Shown here piece by piece: positions 42,158-62,023 of a DNA stretch of 64,000 nucleotides. Each line of letters starts with the position of its first letter. The first letter of the stretch is position 1. The position numbers and the translations under genes were made by a program. The notes beneath the pieces were generated by a model. It did no database searches. It was not told the DNA's origin and saw only the letters and a list, made by a program, of their open reading frames with translations. This stretch comes from Halichondria panicea (Eukaryota > Porifera > Demospongiae > Suberitida > Halichondriidae). The stretch covers positions 6,596,839 to 6,660,838 of the forward strand of contig NC_087379.1 of assembly GCF_963675165.1 (NCBI RefSeq). The letters are read 5' to 3'.

Positions 42158-42566
42158 CTATGTAAGTTTACTATTCTCTAGGCAATGTTTGAATACTTTG
42201 TTAGCAATTTCATGTTTCCTCATTCTTACGAGTAGTTTCAGAAGAGTTCTATATGTTGCAGCAGCTGGGTTACTCCTCTGCCACAGGGACAAGCACTCCA
42301 TCATGGCCGTTTGTGTGTCTTCTAAAACTTTAATCTGCCTCACATCAGTTTGCTGAGCAGGAGTGAGTCCCAACGCTAGAGAGTACATTTTCACGTTGTC
42401 GAAATAACAAGCCAAAATTGGGAACTCTGTTGTCTCAATCTCGTTGTTGAGTAGAGGGTGTTCAATGTCTATCCTCTCTGCCAGGCCTGCAGTGTGGATA
42501 GGGTGAGGGTCAGCAAAGGAAATGGTGTACGTGGATTGCATGCAGTTCAATACAATGACAATACAT
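42158..42566 (-). CDS. Death-domain exon of the kinase gene
   Basis: It encodes LALGLTPAQQTDVRQI, CLSLWQRSNPAAATYRTL and MRKHEIANKVFKHC. The frame needs two bases from the preceding exon, which 43200-43243 supplies. The intron beside it has only partial similarity to the ankyrin-gene introns (aaagaggaaatg then divergence). Confidence 0.7.
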
Positions 42567-44522
42567 CTGTGTGAAAGAGGAAATGACTTAGAGCACTAAA
42601 CATGTATAACTCGTATAATTATGCAATGGACTAGCCTAGATTCCTGGTCACAAAGAGAAAGGCGGTGTTATTTTTGAGGCACTACATTTTTCGCAGATTG
42701 CCCAAACATTTTTATTTCAAGGATAGAGGCTCAAATGACCACACTCCTACAGTAGAGAGGGTTCAATACCCAATTTTCGAGGCACTTTTGTGTTTCTGGG
42801 TCAATTTTCGAAAACCTTGAAAATAACCAGCCAGTATGAAAAGCAAAAAAAACAGCTGTAAAGAGGTAGCGTAACATCGAAATTTCCCTTAAGTAAAAAA
42901 GCTGCCTATAAACAATACCTGCCTGAATGGTTGTCCGCTATCGCTTCCACTATGTAATTATAAAGTGAAAAGCAAAGGCCTAGCACAAGCATCAAGTGTA
43001 TGTATAGTGATACACTGCCGTTTCCAATCCTGTTCGCAATGTAGACGCATGCTTCGCGTGTGGGCCCCTTTTGAAAGCTTTAGCACTCTTTGCTTCATTT
43101 CCTAGAAACGCCCGTGACGTATGTTGTGCTCAACTATTTGTTGCAGTGTACCATGAATTCACAACAAATAAACAGCAACTTCATATTCCGTTGACAAACC
43201 TGAGATAGATTCTGAATGCATTTGCAAAATTGGGCGTTCTCCTCTGATTGTAACAAGATCATAATCCTATGAAATAATTATATGGCATAGTCACGTCACA
43301 ATTAATAGGTACCTGTCTGTAAGCATCTCCATACAGCAGATGTTTCTCCAATTGTCCACCTATAAAAAATGCTTTGTTAAGTTTACAAATAATCTACAAA
43401 TCAGGTATTTACATCACTATGAGTGGGCGATAAATACCGTATAGCGCGAAATTTTCGTGTATTGCTGCTTGAGTGTCTCTATAGTTGGTGACCTAGCATT
43501 ATTTTAGAGACAACTCAGCCTGGGGACGAGTCTATTTGAGTGTGTACTATAAAAATCATAACCACTATATACACCTATACACGTACCCCCTTAAAATGTG
43601 GTTTCACAGTTAGGTAGTACGACTGACTTATGTAGTATGACGCACTTATACCAAATTGTGGTTTGTACTACAACTGCCATAGTTGGATACTCCTCTTTAT
43701 GAACTCCTGCTAATACACACAACACTTACAGACAACAGCGGCTGATGGTCTTTTGTCTTGCAAGCAGGTCATAATGTGTAGTTTAAGGAGGTGTGTGCCG
43801 GCTTTAATTTCTGAAAGATATGACGATCTTTCCCTTACAGATTTGACGTTTTCTAATCTGCAAGCAATCTGTATCATGATCACCCCCAACGAGAACACGT
43901 CTAGAGTTTCATCATAATCTTCGTCATCCTCGTGAAGTGCCTCGGGAGGTAGGTAACCCAAACGATGACTAATAGTGGTGTTGAATTTCGAGGGATCGAG
44001 TAGCTTGGACATTCCAAAGTCAGAGATCTTAGCTACGGGAAAGGGGCGACTTTGCTTTAACAAGACATTAACGCCACAAAGATCGCGGTGAATGATCTTC
44101 CTGCTGTGGATGTAGGCAAGACCAGAAGCCAAATCCTTTGAGAGGCTAATCTCACACTGACTTGTGAGAGAGCTCGAGTGATCATGTGTAGAGAGATAAA
44201 TGCTCAAGTTGCAATCCATCAGCTCTGTTACTAACATGATATTTCCTGACGGATGCTCAGTTGTTGCCAAGTGTTGAAGTACATTTGGATGTTGAAAAGA
44301 TTCCAGAACCATGCTTTCATGATCGAACGCACGAATTGCATTTTGTTGTCCTTGACCAACAGGAAAATTGATTTTCAATGGTGTGGCAACATGGTGAAGC
44401 ATCTTTATAGCACACGCTTCATTTTTGTACATTCCTTTGAAAACCATTCCAAAAGTTCCAGAACCAACTTCTTCATTGACATAAACGAAAAGTTCATCAT
44501 TTATTTTCTGGACACTCGACAT
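42158..44522 (-). CDS. Kinase - Death domain protein (tyrosine-kinase-like kinase)
   Basis: Proposed exons: 43730-44522, 43313-43359, 43200-43243 and 42158-42566. Phases 1, 0 and 2 match and give about 430 residues. The kinase has the glycine loop G-S-G-T-F-G-M-V, lysine in A-C-A-I-K-M-L, catalytic H-R-D-L-C-G-V-N-V-L-L, D-F-G-M-S-K and L-P-P-E-A-L. The last kinase helix, C-L-Q-D-K-R-P-S-A-A-V-V-C, is completed only after splicing (G-Q-L-E-K-H-L), supporting the junction. All catalytic residues are present. The HRDLCxxN form suggests the TKL group. The C-terminal Death domain is homologous to that of genes B, C and D. Kinase followed by Death domain recalls RIPK1 in order, but orthology is not claimed. 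The two short exons are the weakest part of the model. Confidence 0.65.
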
Positions 44523-46693
44523 TCTGTAATGGCATGACTGGTGAAAGTAGATCTCTAGTACCTATAGAAAGCTAGCTAGCGAGACTGGCTGATTCACCCT
44601 TTTTTATGGCTAGAGAGATAGGCTCACCTTGGTCAAGCACAAAAGATTAGAGAATGGGTTTACTGAGTAATTATAGCTAGACTAGAACATAGAGTAAGAT
44701 ATAGGTGTATAGCTAGTATCTTTCAGCTAGTATCTTTGAAACTAAAACCACATACATTCCATACACACCCTAATCCATTACACATGTGACTGCATGACCA
44801 CGAATAAACTAGCCTCCTTCACAAGGCCTTAGAAAGGATGCCTGCTACTGACTGCTTGCGCACAGAGATTGGCCACGCGTCATCATTCATGCGACCTCTA
44901 TGCTCACGTCATAGATACTGAACAACTGTTTTTATGGATACTCTAGCATTGCAGAGCTTATAACACCTGATCAGCTATTGTCTGGTTGGACCAGGATTAG
45001 CTAGACTATAGGGTAGAGTGTAGTTCAGCGGTGCTGTATGCAGCTTGCACTGTACTGGCTGGGAAGAATCTAGTAAACGCTGTATGCACTGATAACTCGT
45101 CAGAAAGGAGGGGATCGCTGGGGATAAGGTTGGTTAATGTTTGATTGCAACACCTCAATACAAGTTCATAAGAAGATCGCTAAATAGAAGGTGTGTCATT
45201 CAAGGACCGGATGTGAGAGACAAATAAGTATTTAAGCAGATGGAGTTTCTGTGTCTACACCTGATCAGCTATTGTCTGGTTGGACCAGGATTAGCTAGAC
45301 TATAGGGTAGAGTGTAGTTCAGCGGTGCTGTATGCAGCTTGCACTGTACTGGCTGGGAAGAATCTAGTAAACGCTGTATGCACTGATAACTCGTCAGAAA
45401 GGAGGGGATCGCTGGGGATAAGGTTGGTTAATGAATAACGTATTACTAGAATGCTTTGCGAGCATCAAACATTTGCGAATTTTGCGAGGGTTGATCAATT
45501 CGCATCAATAAATCTACAAAACCTAAATTATTACTAGTAAATACACACGATCCTTGCTCATTCGCAAAGGTTTTTTACCAGCAAAATATTCTAGTAATAC
45601 GGTATTCAAAGTAGCCAGAGTTATATAAAATTTTCTTTCAGTCTCCAATGACTGTGCAAACACCAGCTAGAAGTTTACATATAGTTTTCAATTGTTGTGC
45701 CAGCTCAGCAAAAAAGTGGTGCACGTGATCGATCGTGTCCAACCTTGCGCACGCGAAATTTTTACCAGAAAAATATCCTGAATACAGACAAAGAATACAA
45801 ATTCATAATTAATATTAATGTCATACCGTATAGCGGGTAACTTTCGTGGGGTAAAATATTCGTTATTTTCGTGGGCAAGCTGCATGACCTCCACGAAATT
45901 TTAACGTAGGTGTGGCTTATCGGAACGTAGGATTGCAGTGCAGGCAACGAGGCTAAACGAAAATTTTTACTTACGAAAACCACCGTTTCTCGAGTTGAAC
46001 GAATTGTTTACCCCACGAAACTTAACCGCTATACGGTACACAGAGCTATATAGCTAGCTAGTTAGAGACAGCATGTAGACTTTCACCAAAGTTAGTATTA
46101 GATGGGCGTGGCCTGTTCATATAGGCTAGTGTCAAGTTTCACTCCGTTCAGACGATTGTCATCCACATTGTTGCAGGCTGTGAGCTAGTCTTTTGTTAAC
46201 ATAGCAGGAAAAGGGTAGCTATTAGAATGCTATTAGAAACCTTCACAATCAAACTTCTTTCAATCCACTTCCGTTCGTTGTGACGTCATTGTTTTACTGA
46301 GAATACAAGATGTTATCCGAAGTCCCCAGTTTTTAGGGATTATGTGGAAACAGTATCGCGATACCATGCAGGCCCATCATCAGTGCGGCCTGGGATCAAG
46401 GCTATGAATATAGTATGACAACCTATGCAAGTGAGTATAATAGTTGAGTATAATTAGGACCGTAGGTCGAGGGCCGCAGAGAAATGTAATTAATAAGTGT
46501 ACTGTACATGCGGGTAATTTTTGTATAAGCTACGCAACTAATTCTAAATATTCGTATGAAGAGATTAAACTATTACGGTTGCAAATTTCGGATGATGCAA
46601 TAACGCTTATAATTAGAAAGATCCTTCAACAGATTTCCCATGAAATAACTGACTGCATGTCCTAGTTAATAGAGCTAATTTGTATGTACTCAC
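44523..46693. mobile_element. Intergenic cluster of rearranged MITEs
   Basis: Contains inverted, broken copies of the CAGAGGAGG element, including a direct duplication of about 180 bp (44,966-45,134 and 45,262-45,433). It also holds a MITE with ACGTATTACTAGAATGCTTT ends (45,438-45,601) and a TATAGCGGG MITE (45,825-46,037). No gene is recognised. Confidence 0.6.
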
Positions 46694-47713
46694 ATTCAGT
46701 TGAGGGTCTTCCAGTTTCAGCTGTGAAGACACTAGCTCACGCAGGGTCAAAGGAGCCACTGGTGAGTCTGTGGGAATGACAATCACTGAATGTTGTAGTG
46801 TACACACAATCAAACCAATACAGTGCATGAACACACCAGACAAACAATGGCAATGATGTCATACGTACGTACACCTCAAACTTCATGCACTACAGAACGC
46901 TGTCATACACACAGCCTGCACTACACAACATGAATTGTACAGGCAGGAGAGTTTCAGATGTTCACCTTTGTGGTCCATTGGGCATTAGCAGCAAAGTGAA
47001 CTTCATCTGTGCAACATACTCACCTACACAGGAAACACAGTACCAACATCAATATGAATACCAGTGGAACCTCTGATAAAGGACCCTCTGAATAAGGGAC
47101 ACTCAATTAAACATCTCTCTGTGTATAGCTACAAAGGACTTTGCTTCAGTCTACAAAATCACTTTCCTAGGTACCACTGTAAAGGACCACCTCACACTCA
47201 ATACAGAGAACAAACGTCACAAATAAATACTGCACACATTTTCGGAGGTTTCACTTTATATAATACAACTGCTGATACAGACTATCCAGCACTAGATTTA
47301 AACACTTGTTAGCTGTGTAGTAACCAAGGTATGAAGGTTCAGAGTACATAGTCACCGTGTTTCTCGTAGATGATGGTAGGGCTCCACTATAGGTTGTGGT
47401 TGATGACACACTCCACCAATCCCATCCTCGCCTTGACCTCCTCCTCACACACTCTAATTAAGAGAAGGAATAATCAATTGACAACCGACTTATACGCCTG
47501 CATGTACAGTGAGCAAATGGTAGAAATGAAATGTGACCTTCCAACAGAAGTAAATCTGCTATTAGCTACTACAAAACTAGCTCACGTTAACAACCACTTG
47601 TAATTAAAGTGGCCAGATTGTAAATATGTACATTTTAAAGGGCTAGTATTGAGACAGTACTCGTCACCTCAGTGACAATGGCATGGAGGTGAACTTGGCA
47701 CACACCTCACGCA
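46694..47713 (-). pseudogene. PA2G4: PA2G4 (EBP1) C-terminal fragment, copy 2
   Basis: Exons 47668-47713 (V-R-E-V-C-A-K-F-T-S-M-P-L-S-L-R), 47356-47453 (EEEVKARMGLVEC...YEKH), 46966-47023 (EYVAQMKFTLLLMPNGPQR) and 46694-46767. Phases match and the order is that of PA2G4. An in-frame TAG follows the N-H-N-L codons, and the last exon is frameshifted after S-F-D-P. The N-terminal two thirds of PA2G4 is missing, so this is a pseudogene fragment. It is paired with copy 1, so both descend from one duplicated segment. Confidence 0.7.
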
Positions 47714-47983
47714 CTGTACAACACTGTAACATTGAAACAGTAGCACATAGTCATGTGACACAATTCATGTGTATGATAAATGCATTATCAGTCCTTGAGG
47801 TCATTGTTATGAGGGGGCTTGTAAGCTAAGCTCTCGTACAATGTAGGCAGGTAGAGGATCACATACTTCTGACTCACAAATGCATCCCTTGTATAAATTA
47901 GGAGCATTCAAATTCTACTCACAAGCATGGATCCATCACAAAACAGATTATGTTACGCTACACATGTACTAATGTATGTAAGT

Positions 47984-48090
47984 TTACCATTCTCTTGGCA
48001 ATGTTTGAACACTTTACTAGCAATGTCATATTTCCTCATTCTTAGGAGTTGTTTCACAAGAGCTCTGTAAGTTGCACCAGCATGCAGGGT
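47984..48090 (-). pseudogene. Death-domain remnant beside gene C
   Basis: Encodes only the last two death-fold helices (RALVKQLLRMRKYDIASKVF). It is truncated on its upstream side and followed by unrelated sequence. It is a partial tandem copy of the gene C Death exon 360 bp away. Confidence 0.65.
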
Positions 48091-48340
48091 CTCTTCTCTT
48101 CTTTGGTTTGGTAATTTTGTAAAGATCGCCAATTCTATTATTGCTAGTTACACAATGTTACAATCAAGGCATAATAATTTACAATCCTGACAGTACACTC
48201 CCACCAGTGACTCACAATGCATAGTCAGATTATAGTATCCAAAAATACAACGCAAAAACACCACAAAATATTACGTGCATTCAAACTCTACTAACCAGCA
48301 CCACGGACGATCACAAAATAAATAATACGCTGCACATTTA

Positions 48341-56768
<8,428 letters not shown>

Positions 56769-56955
56769 TTTCGAGTAGATACGCCCCTTTATTTGTTTGT
56801 CTGCTGCTCTCCTCTATAGACGACCATTTCCTTTTTTCAGCAAGATCGAGACCACGCCTTTCTACTTGTGGCCACACAGTAGAAGGGGCGTGGCTGAAGC
56901 TGAGTTTAGACTAAAAGGTGCAAGTAGATTCCATACAACAAGATTCAAGGAAGCT
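56769..56955. promoter_or_regulatory. Head-to-head promoter region of gene C and SELENOK copy 2
   Basis: Only 187 bp separate the minus-strand gene C ATG and the plus-strand SELENOK ATG. GC boxes occur in both orientations (ACGCCCCTTTA near 56,781, ACCACGCC and GGGGCGTGG near 56,850-56,895). A shared bidirectional promoter is inferred. Confidence 0.4.
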
Positions 56956-58021
56956 ATGGTGTATTTATCAGGAGGTAAGTGTGAGTGTGATAATTATTAG
57001 CTGACACACACTCTATACTCTACTGTGTGCAGGTAAAGTCCTTGAGAACAGGTCATGGCTGAGTGTGGACGGTAATCGTTGACTTGTTCTGGGCTGTCAT
57101 TAACTTCTTTGTCTTGTTGTAAGTTACACACACCCTGATTATGCCAGTGTGTTTCAACCCTCCCTGCTCTCACAGCTGCAAGACTCTAATAAGCCCTGGA
57201 GCTAGTGCTATTGGACTATCACGCAGCACAGACTATAGGCGATCTGGAGTGTACGTTTATAGTGTCTCTTATACTGTTTTGTTTTGTGTTTTGTATTGTG
57301 TTGCCAATTTTAGTATTTGTTATGCCTACCTTTGTGTGTGCAGTGCTGATCAAGGGAGACGAATTGGTCGTGTTGGTAAGGGTGCTGGTGGTGGTGCTGG
57401 ACCTCCCCCCATGGGCGGTGGATGAGGAAGGTATTGTGTGTGTGTGTGTGTGTGTGTGGGTGTAGGTGGGCGGTGGATGAGGAAGGTATTGTGTGTGTGT
57501 GTGGGTGTGTGTGGGTGTAGGTGGGTGGTGGATGAGGAAGGTATTGTGTGTGTGTAGGTGGGTGGTGTGGGTGTGATGTGTTTTGTGATAGGAAGTTGAT
57601 GCACGTGTTAGGATATCCTTTTTTATAGTGTACATTGACCGCACACAAGCGTGTACTGTACTGTACTGCAAATGTACTGTATGTTTCAGCAGACCTATAC
57701 ATTGTACACTGTGTGTGTTATCTGATCATGATCTCTCTCTCTCTCTCTCTCCCCCCTCTGTAGAGGACCAGTCCTAACTGGGACAGCCCCAACATGTGGT
57801 CAACAGAATTCTACAGTAATGACATCACCTCCGATATGAGCCCCCTACCTATCAGCAGTGGCACCACCGACCCGACCTCACCCTCCGAGGACACCACACT
57901 CTCAACCACCACCTATAATGACCTCTTTGAGAACCAAAGTATCTGGAGCCTGAGCAACGCTGATAGTTCAACAACTTCTTTCCTGGACCAACAGAAATCT
58001 GAACCCACTAAGCAAGACTGA
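56956..58021 (+). pseudogene. SELENOK: Selenoprotein K-like gene, copy 2 (frameshifted)
   Basis: Exons by alignment to copy 1: 56956-56974, about 57031-57116, about 57174-57248, about 57345-57430 and 57764-58021. MVYLSGGKVL, the membrane helix and RRIGRVGKGAGGGAGPPPMG are intact, followed by G-G, TGA at 57423-57425 and G-R, the exact SELENOK selenocysteine context. The extra base before the membrane helix is shared with copy 1. Exon 5 is open in the S/T-rich frame (RTSPNWDSPNMWS to KQD), but a missing base at its start puts it out of frame with the Sec codon. If the first frameshift is a sequencing or annotation issue, this copy could still make a protein ending shortly after Sec. Confidence 0.6.
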
Positions 58022-58731
58022 GTAAAGCCCCCCTCTGACCTACTGCAACGATTTTGAACTACGAATTTTGGATACCAATTTCAACTTAACCTCATTTCAA
58101 TTGAGTTGTCTGCTATTAGCTCTAGTATCAGCACTTTAGCGAGTGATTATCTAGCCAGCTATCTAGTTTATTTTTGTTATCGTGTAGCTACTAGTAGATC
58201 GTTCAGTTGTCATTTTGAGAGCTGTATGTGTTTAGTAGCTAGCTGATGACATTATTGTGTATATGAATTAACCGTTTAATAACAATTTTGACCTGTCTGG
58301 GTAACCAACCGTAATTGTTCTAATTATAGAAACAGTAAAAATAATTATTTTTCTAGAAACAATGTACGAAAAAAAATTGATTTTATGGTATGGTAGTATA
58401 TGGGCGTTATAAGGAGGGCGTCCTAACCGAGGCTGGTTCTATAATTAGAATGATTAGGGTACATACAAGGAATGTATAGACAGAATATAATACATGAGGT
58501 GATAAGGTACTATAAACATTAAACTAGCTGTTATTACACAGCCAACAATCCATGTATGGTATGGGGATAATAGAACCATCATAATTAAATACGTTACTGG
58601 TATTGTTATTATATTATTATATTATCAAGACATTCAAATTATAATACAAACAAACCGATTTTCATACATAAGAGGCACAAAACAAATAAGGCTAAAGTAA
58701 CAATAATTATAATTATGATCAAGTGTACAGT
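58022..58731. other. Convergent 3' region between SELENOK copy 2 and gene D
   Basis: Homologous to 26,606-27,466 with small deletions. The AATAAA present after copy 1 reads aataac here. No other feature is seen. Confidence 0.55.
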
Positions 58732-59134
58732 TTATTGTTCCTTCTCTAGGCAATGTTTAAAAACTTTACTAGCAATTTCGTCTCTTCTCATATTTTGGAG
58801 TACTTTAATAAGAGTTCTATATGTTGCAGCAGCTGGGTTTCTACTTTGCCACAGGGACAAGCATTGCATCATGGCCGTTTGTGTGTCTTCTAAAACTTTA
58901 ATCTGCCTCACATCAGCTTGCTGAGCAGGAGTGAGTCCCAACGCTAGAGAGTACATTCTCACGTTGTCCAAATGAGCCGCCAAATAAACGAACTCTGTTG
59001 TCTCAATCTCGTTGTTGAGTAGAGGGTGTTCAATGTCTATCCTCTCTGCCAGGCCTGTAGTGTGGATAGGGTGAGGGTGAGCAAAATAAATGGTGTACGT
59101 GGATTGCATGCAGTTCAATACAATGACAATACAT
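58732..59134 (-). CDS. Gene D terminal exon: Death domain
   Basis: It differs from the gene B exon at only a few positions (for example AHLDNVRMYS for AHFDNVRMYS) and has the same stop after C-L-E-K-E-Q. Confidence 0.75.
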
Positions 59135-61962
59135 CTGTGTGAAAGAGGAAATGGTTAGAGCATGATACGCCCACACACTGGAGCACTAAGTACAGTACAT
59201 GTAGTATGTACAATACAGTGGAAGTGGAAAGGAATATGGCACCTAGCTATTACGCTAGCTTCTTTCCGGAGGTCATAACTTAACTACATCAAAACTAAAA
59301 AATGCATTTTGTAGCTCTACATACATTGGCTATAAGTTTTGGGAGGAGAAAAAAACAGCAAATTCGATACGTGAATATTAGCTTAATTTAATCTTGGGGG
59401 GAAATTAGGGAGGCTTTTGCCACCCTCCTTTTGGATTTGGTTTGCCCCCTCTAAGAATTTAAAATTCAAATACGGTATCCTACTGTAACTGCCATGTTAT
59501 GAAAGCTGAAAGAAACGGAGGGAGGAGGGTTGCAGTTGAGCAGCAGTAACTATCATAATAGTATCATTGATCTAAAATCAAAACATAATAGGTAGGTACC
59601 TCGATACACGGCATGACTCTGACAATGTAAACTCACCACTGACTCCACTGAGTATGTGGATGTCCCTCAGTAGACAGTCCACAGCTCTCAACAGATTAGC
59701 TCCATTCTCTACCAGGTCAACAAGAGCAGCTGTTTCATCTGACTGGTCTGTACCATTGAGAATGAGAGCTAACACTTGATATCATAAACACACGTTCTCA
59801 CCTAGACAGTATCTGATTTTAACCTTGGTCACTTGACAAAGCTGGTGAGATAAAGTCTCCATCTTAGAGAGACTGGCTCTCATGTTCTCACTGATGCTCT
59901 GTACTGTGCACTCCTGGACAACCCTCCTGGTCACTACAAGGACAGCCTTTATCTCTGTCCGTATGGAGTCAGTGTGGGCTGTCAGCTCACTCAGAGAAGA
60001 TGACCTGAGGTGGGGGAAATTGTGAATACAGTGCTACCATTAAAATAGTAGACATCTCACTGAAGTGCAGTTGTCATTTTCTCCATTAGTGACAGTACAG
60101 TCTCCACAGTAGAGCCAAGCTGTGAGGTGGTCATCTCACCAACTGTTCTTCTCAGTACTTCAGTGGCTTCCTACAATCACATACATACTGGTAAATGTTC
60201 GTATGAACTGCCCAATCAAATATTTCATATTCTAAATATTCGTACAGCTCAGGATAGTGACGTTGAACCTATCGCGGTAGCGCAGTTTTAATTTTCCAAT
60301 GATAATGTTGATTATGTATACAATATGAAAAATACGAAAACTTCTACCGTACGAAAATGAAAGCACCGCAGGTGCTGATGCCTCGGTGGAGCTACATAAC
60401 ATAAAGCTACTAATAGCTTACTTTTATACACATGAATGCAGAGTGGGTAATGATCGACCATGGATTGTTGTTAAAAACGATTGATGCCAAAGTTCAAGTC
60501 TAAAATTTAGTTTACCAAAGGTACCCACTACACCATTTCAAGAGGCTACACTGTACAAACGTGAATACCTGTAGTTTAGTAGTATCCACAACAACTTTGG
60601 GGGTGAGTAATTTCAATGAGAGGTGAACTTTGACCTGTGGCAGTAGTCCAGACAAGGAGATGGTACAGGTGGTTCTCTTGGGAGCATTCTTCTCAGGGAA
60701 GAGCCTGCAGATTATCCTGGGAGGGTAGTTGTGGAGATCCTCAGGTCTGAACTTCTCCACCTCAGGCTGATCCACTTCACTACGCGAGATCTAAAAAATG
60801 AAGAGGATGTGATTTTAAGAGTGTGACCAAAGTCACATTTTACCAATTCCTTGTCTGGTTCCACAGACCATCCCTGCACTGGGTGAATGTTGAGAGTGGC
60901 AAACATATCAACAAACGTCAGTGATTCTAGAGTTGTCCTGTCAGCCGCTTCTCTCGACACATTGGGATAGTCTCGTGGGATTATCACTTTATCAAGTGTC
61001 TCTAGAAACTGTAGATTTAGGTACATAAAATGAGCACACTTCGATTGAGCAATCTTACCTTAGCGTATAAGCTCCCACAGAGACTGGCTACAATGATGGC
61101 TAGCCTGTCCCCAGTTGTGTGTGGAGGAGACCGGTAGACTCTGACAGTGTAGAGGTTACTGTCAGTATTGCCTGTACATGTATTAAAGATTATATGTTGA
61201 ATCAAAAGTCATTTTAAAATCATAAATATTCACCTCTTTTTCTCCTCCCAATTTTAAAGAAGTTCTTCAGTCGTGTACTCAGCGTCAGTCTCCCGGTGTC
61301 CCCTCCAGGAGGGAACTCTGACCTTCCCTTTTGTACCTCCCGGTACTGGTACATACTCTTTGTACCAGATCTCTTGGGGGACGAGTCAGCTTGGAGAAAG
61401 AGGAGGTCATCAGCTTCTTGTTGGGTGGACACTCGTACATGATGCTCCATGCTCAGGGTCACCTCTCCGTTTAGACCCTCACCAGAGATCAAGTAGGACG
61501 GACTGGCAGACTGAATGCCTTCAGGCATAACAAACACGTCATTGGAAGCAAGGCTGGGTTGGACTTTAATGCCCACAGAGGTCCCTGCTGGGACAGCATT
61601 AGCTGGAATAGTCACTTGAACTCCATTGTCAAAGTCAGCATGGCCACCACTGGAGGTGAACTCCTTCTCTTGAGGCTCGTCGTAAAAAGTGACATCAGGG
61701 TGTGCGGAGGTTTGGTGCAGGGGATCTACACAGGAGGTAAAACACAGAACCATGTGCTGGATACAGCACAAGCACACACTTACATCCAGGTGGTGTGGAG
61801 AGAGTTTCCCCTGCAGCCTTGTTCTGGTAGACTGGCTTCTTCCTAAAGTTGACTCACATTCATAAAGCTAGTGACTCAACTGTGCAATATTCACTCACGT
61901 TTCTGTGTCAGTAACGACAATCCAGTTCTTGGGTAGGACTGGAACAGACTGCGGACGTGACT

Positions 61963-62023
<61 letters not shown>

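Noticed and set aside
58022-58300. SECIS element in the SELENOK 3' region (gtcat...tgatgac pairing near 58,215-58,255)
   Set aside because: TGA-containing motifs face each other, but the enclosed stem is too short and lacks a clear apical AA loop.
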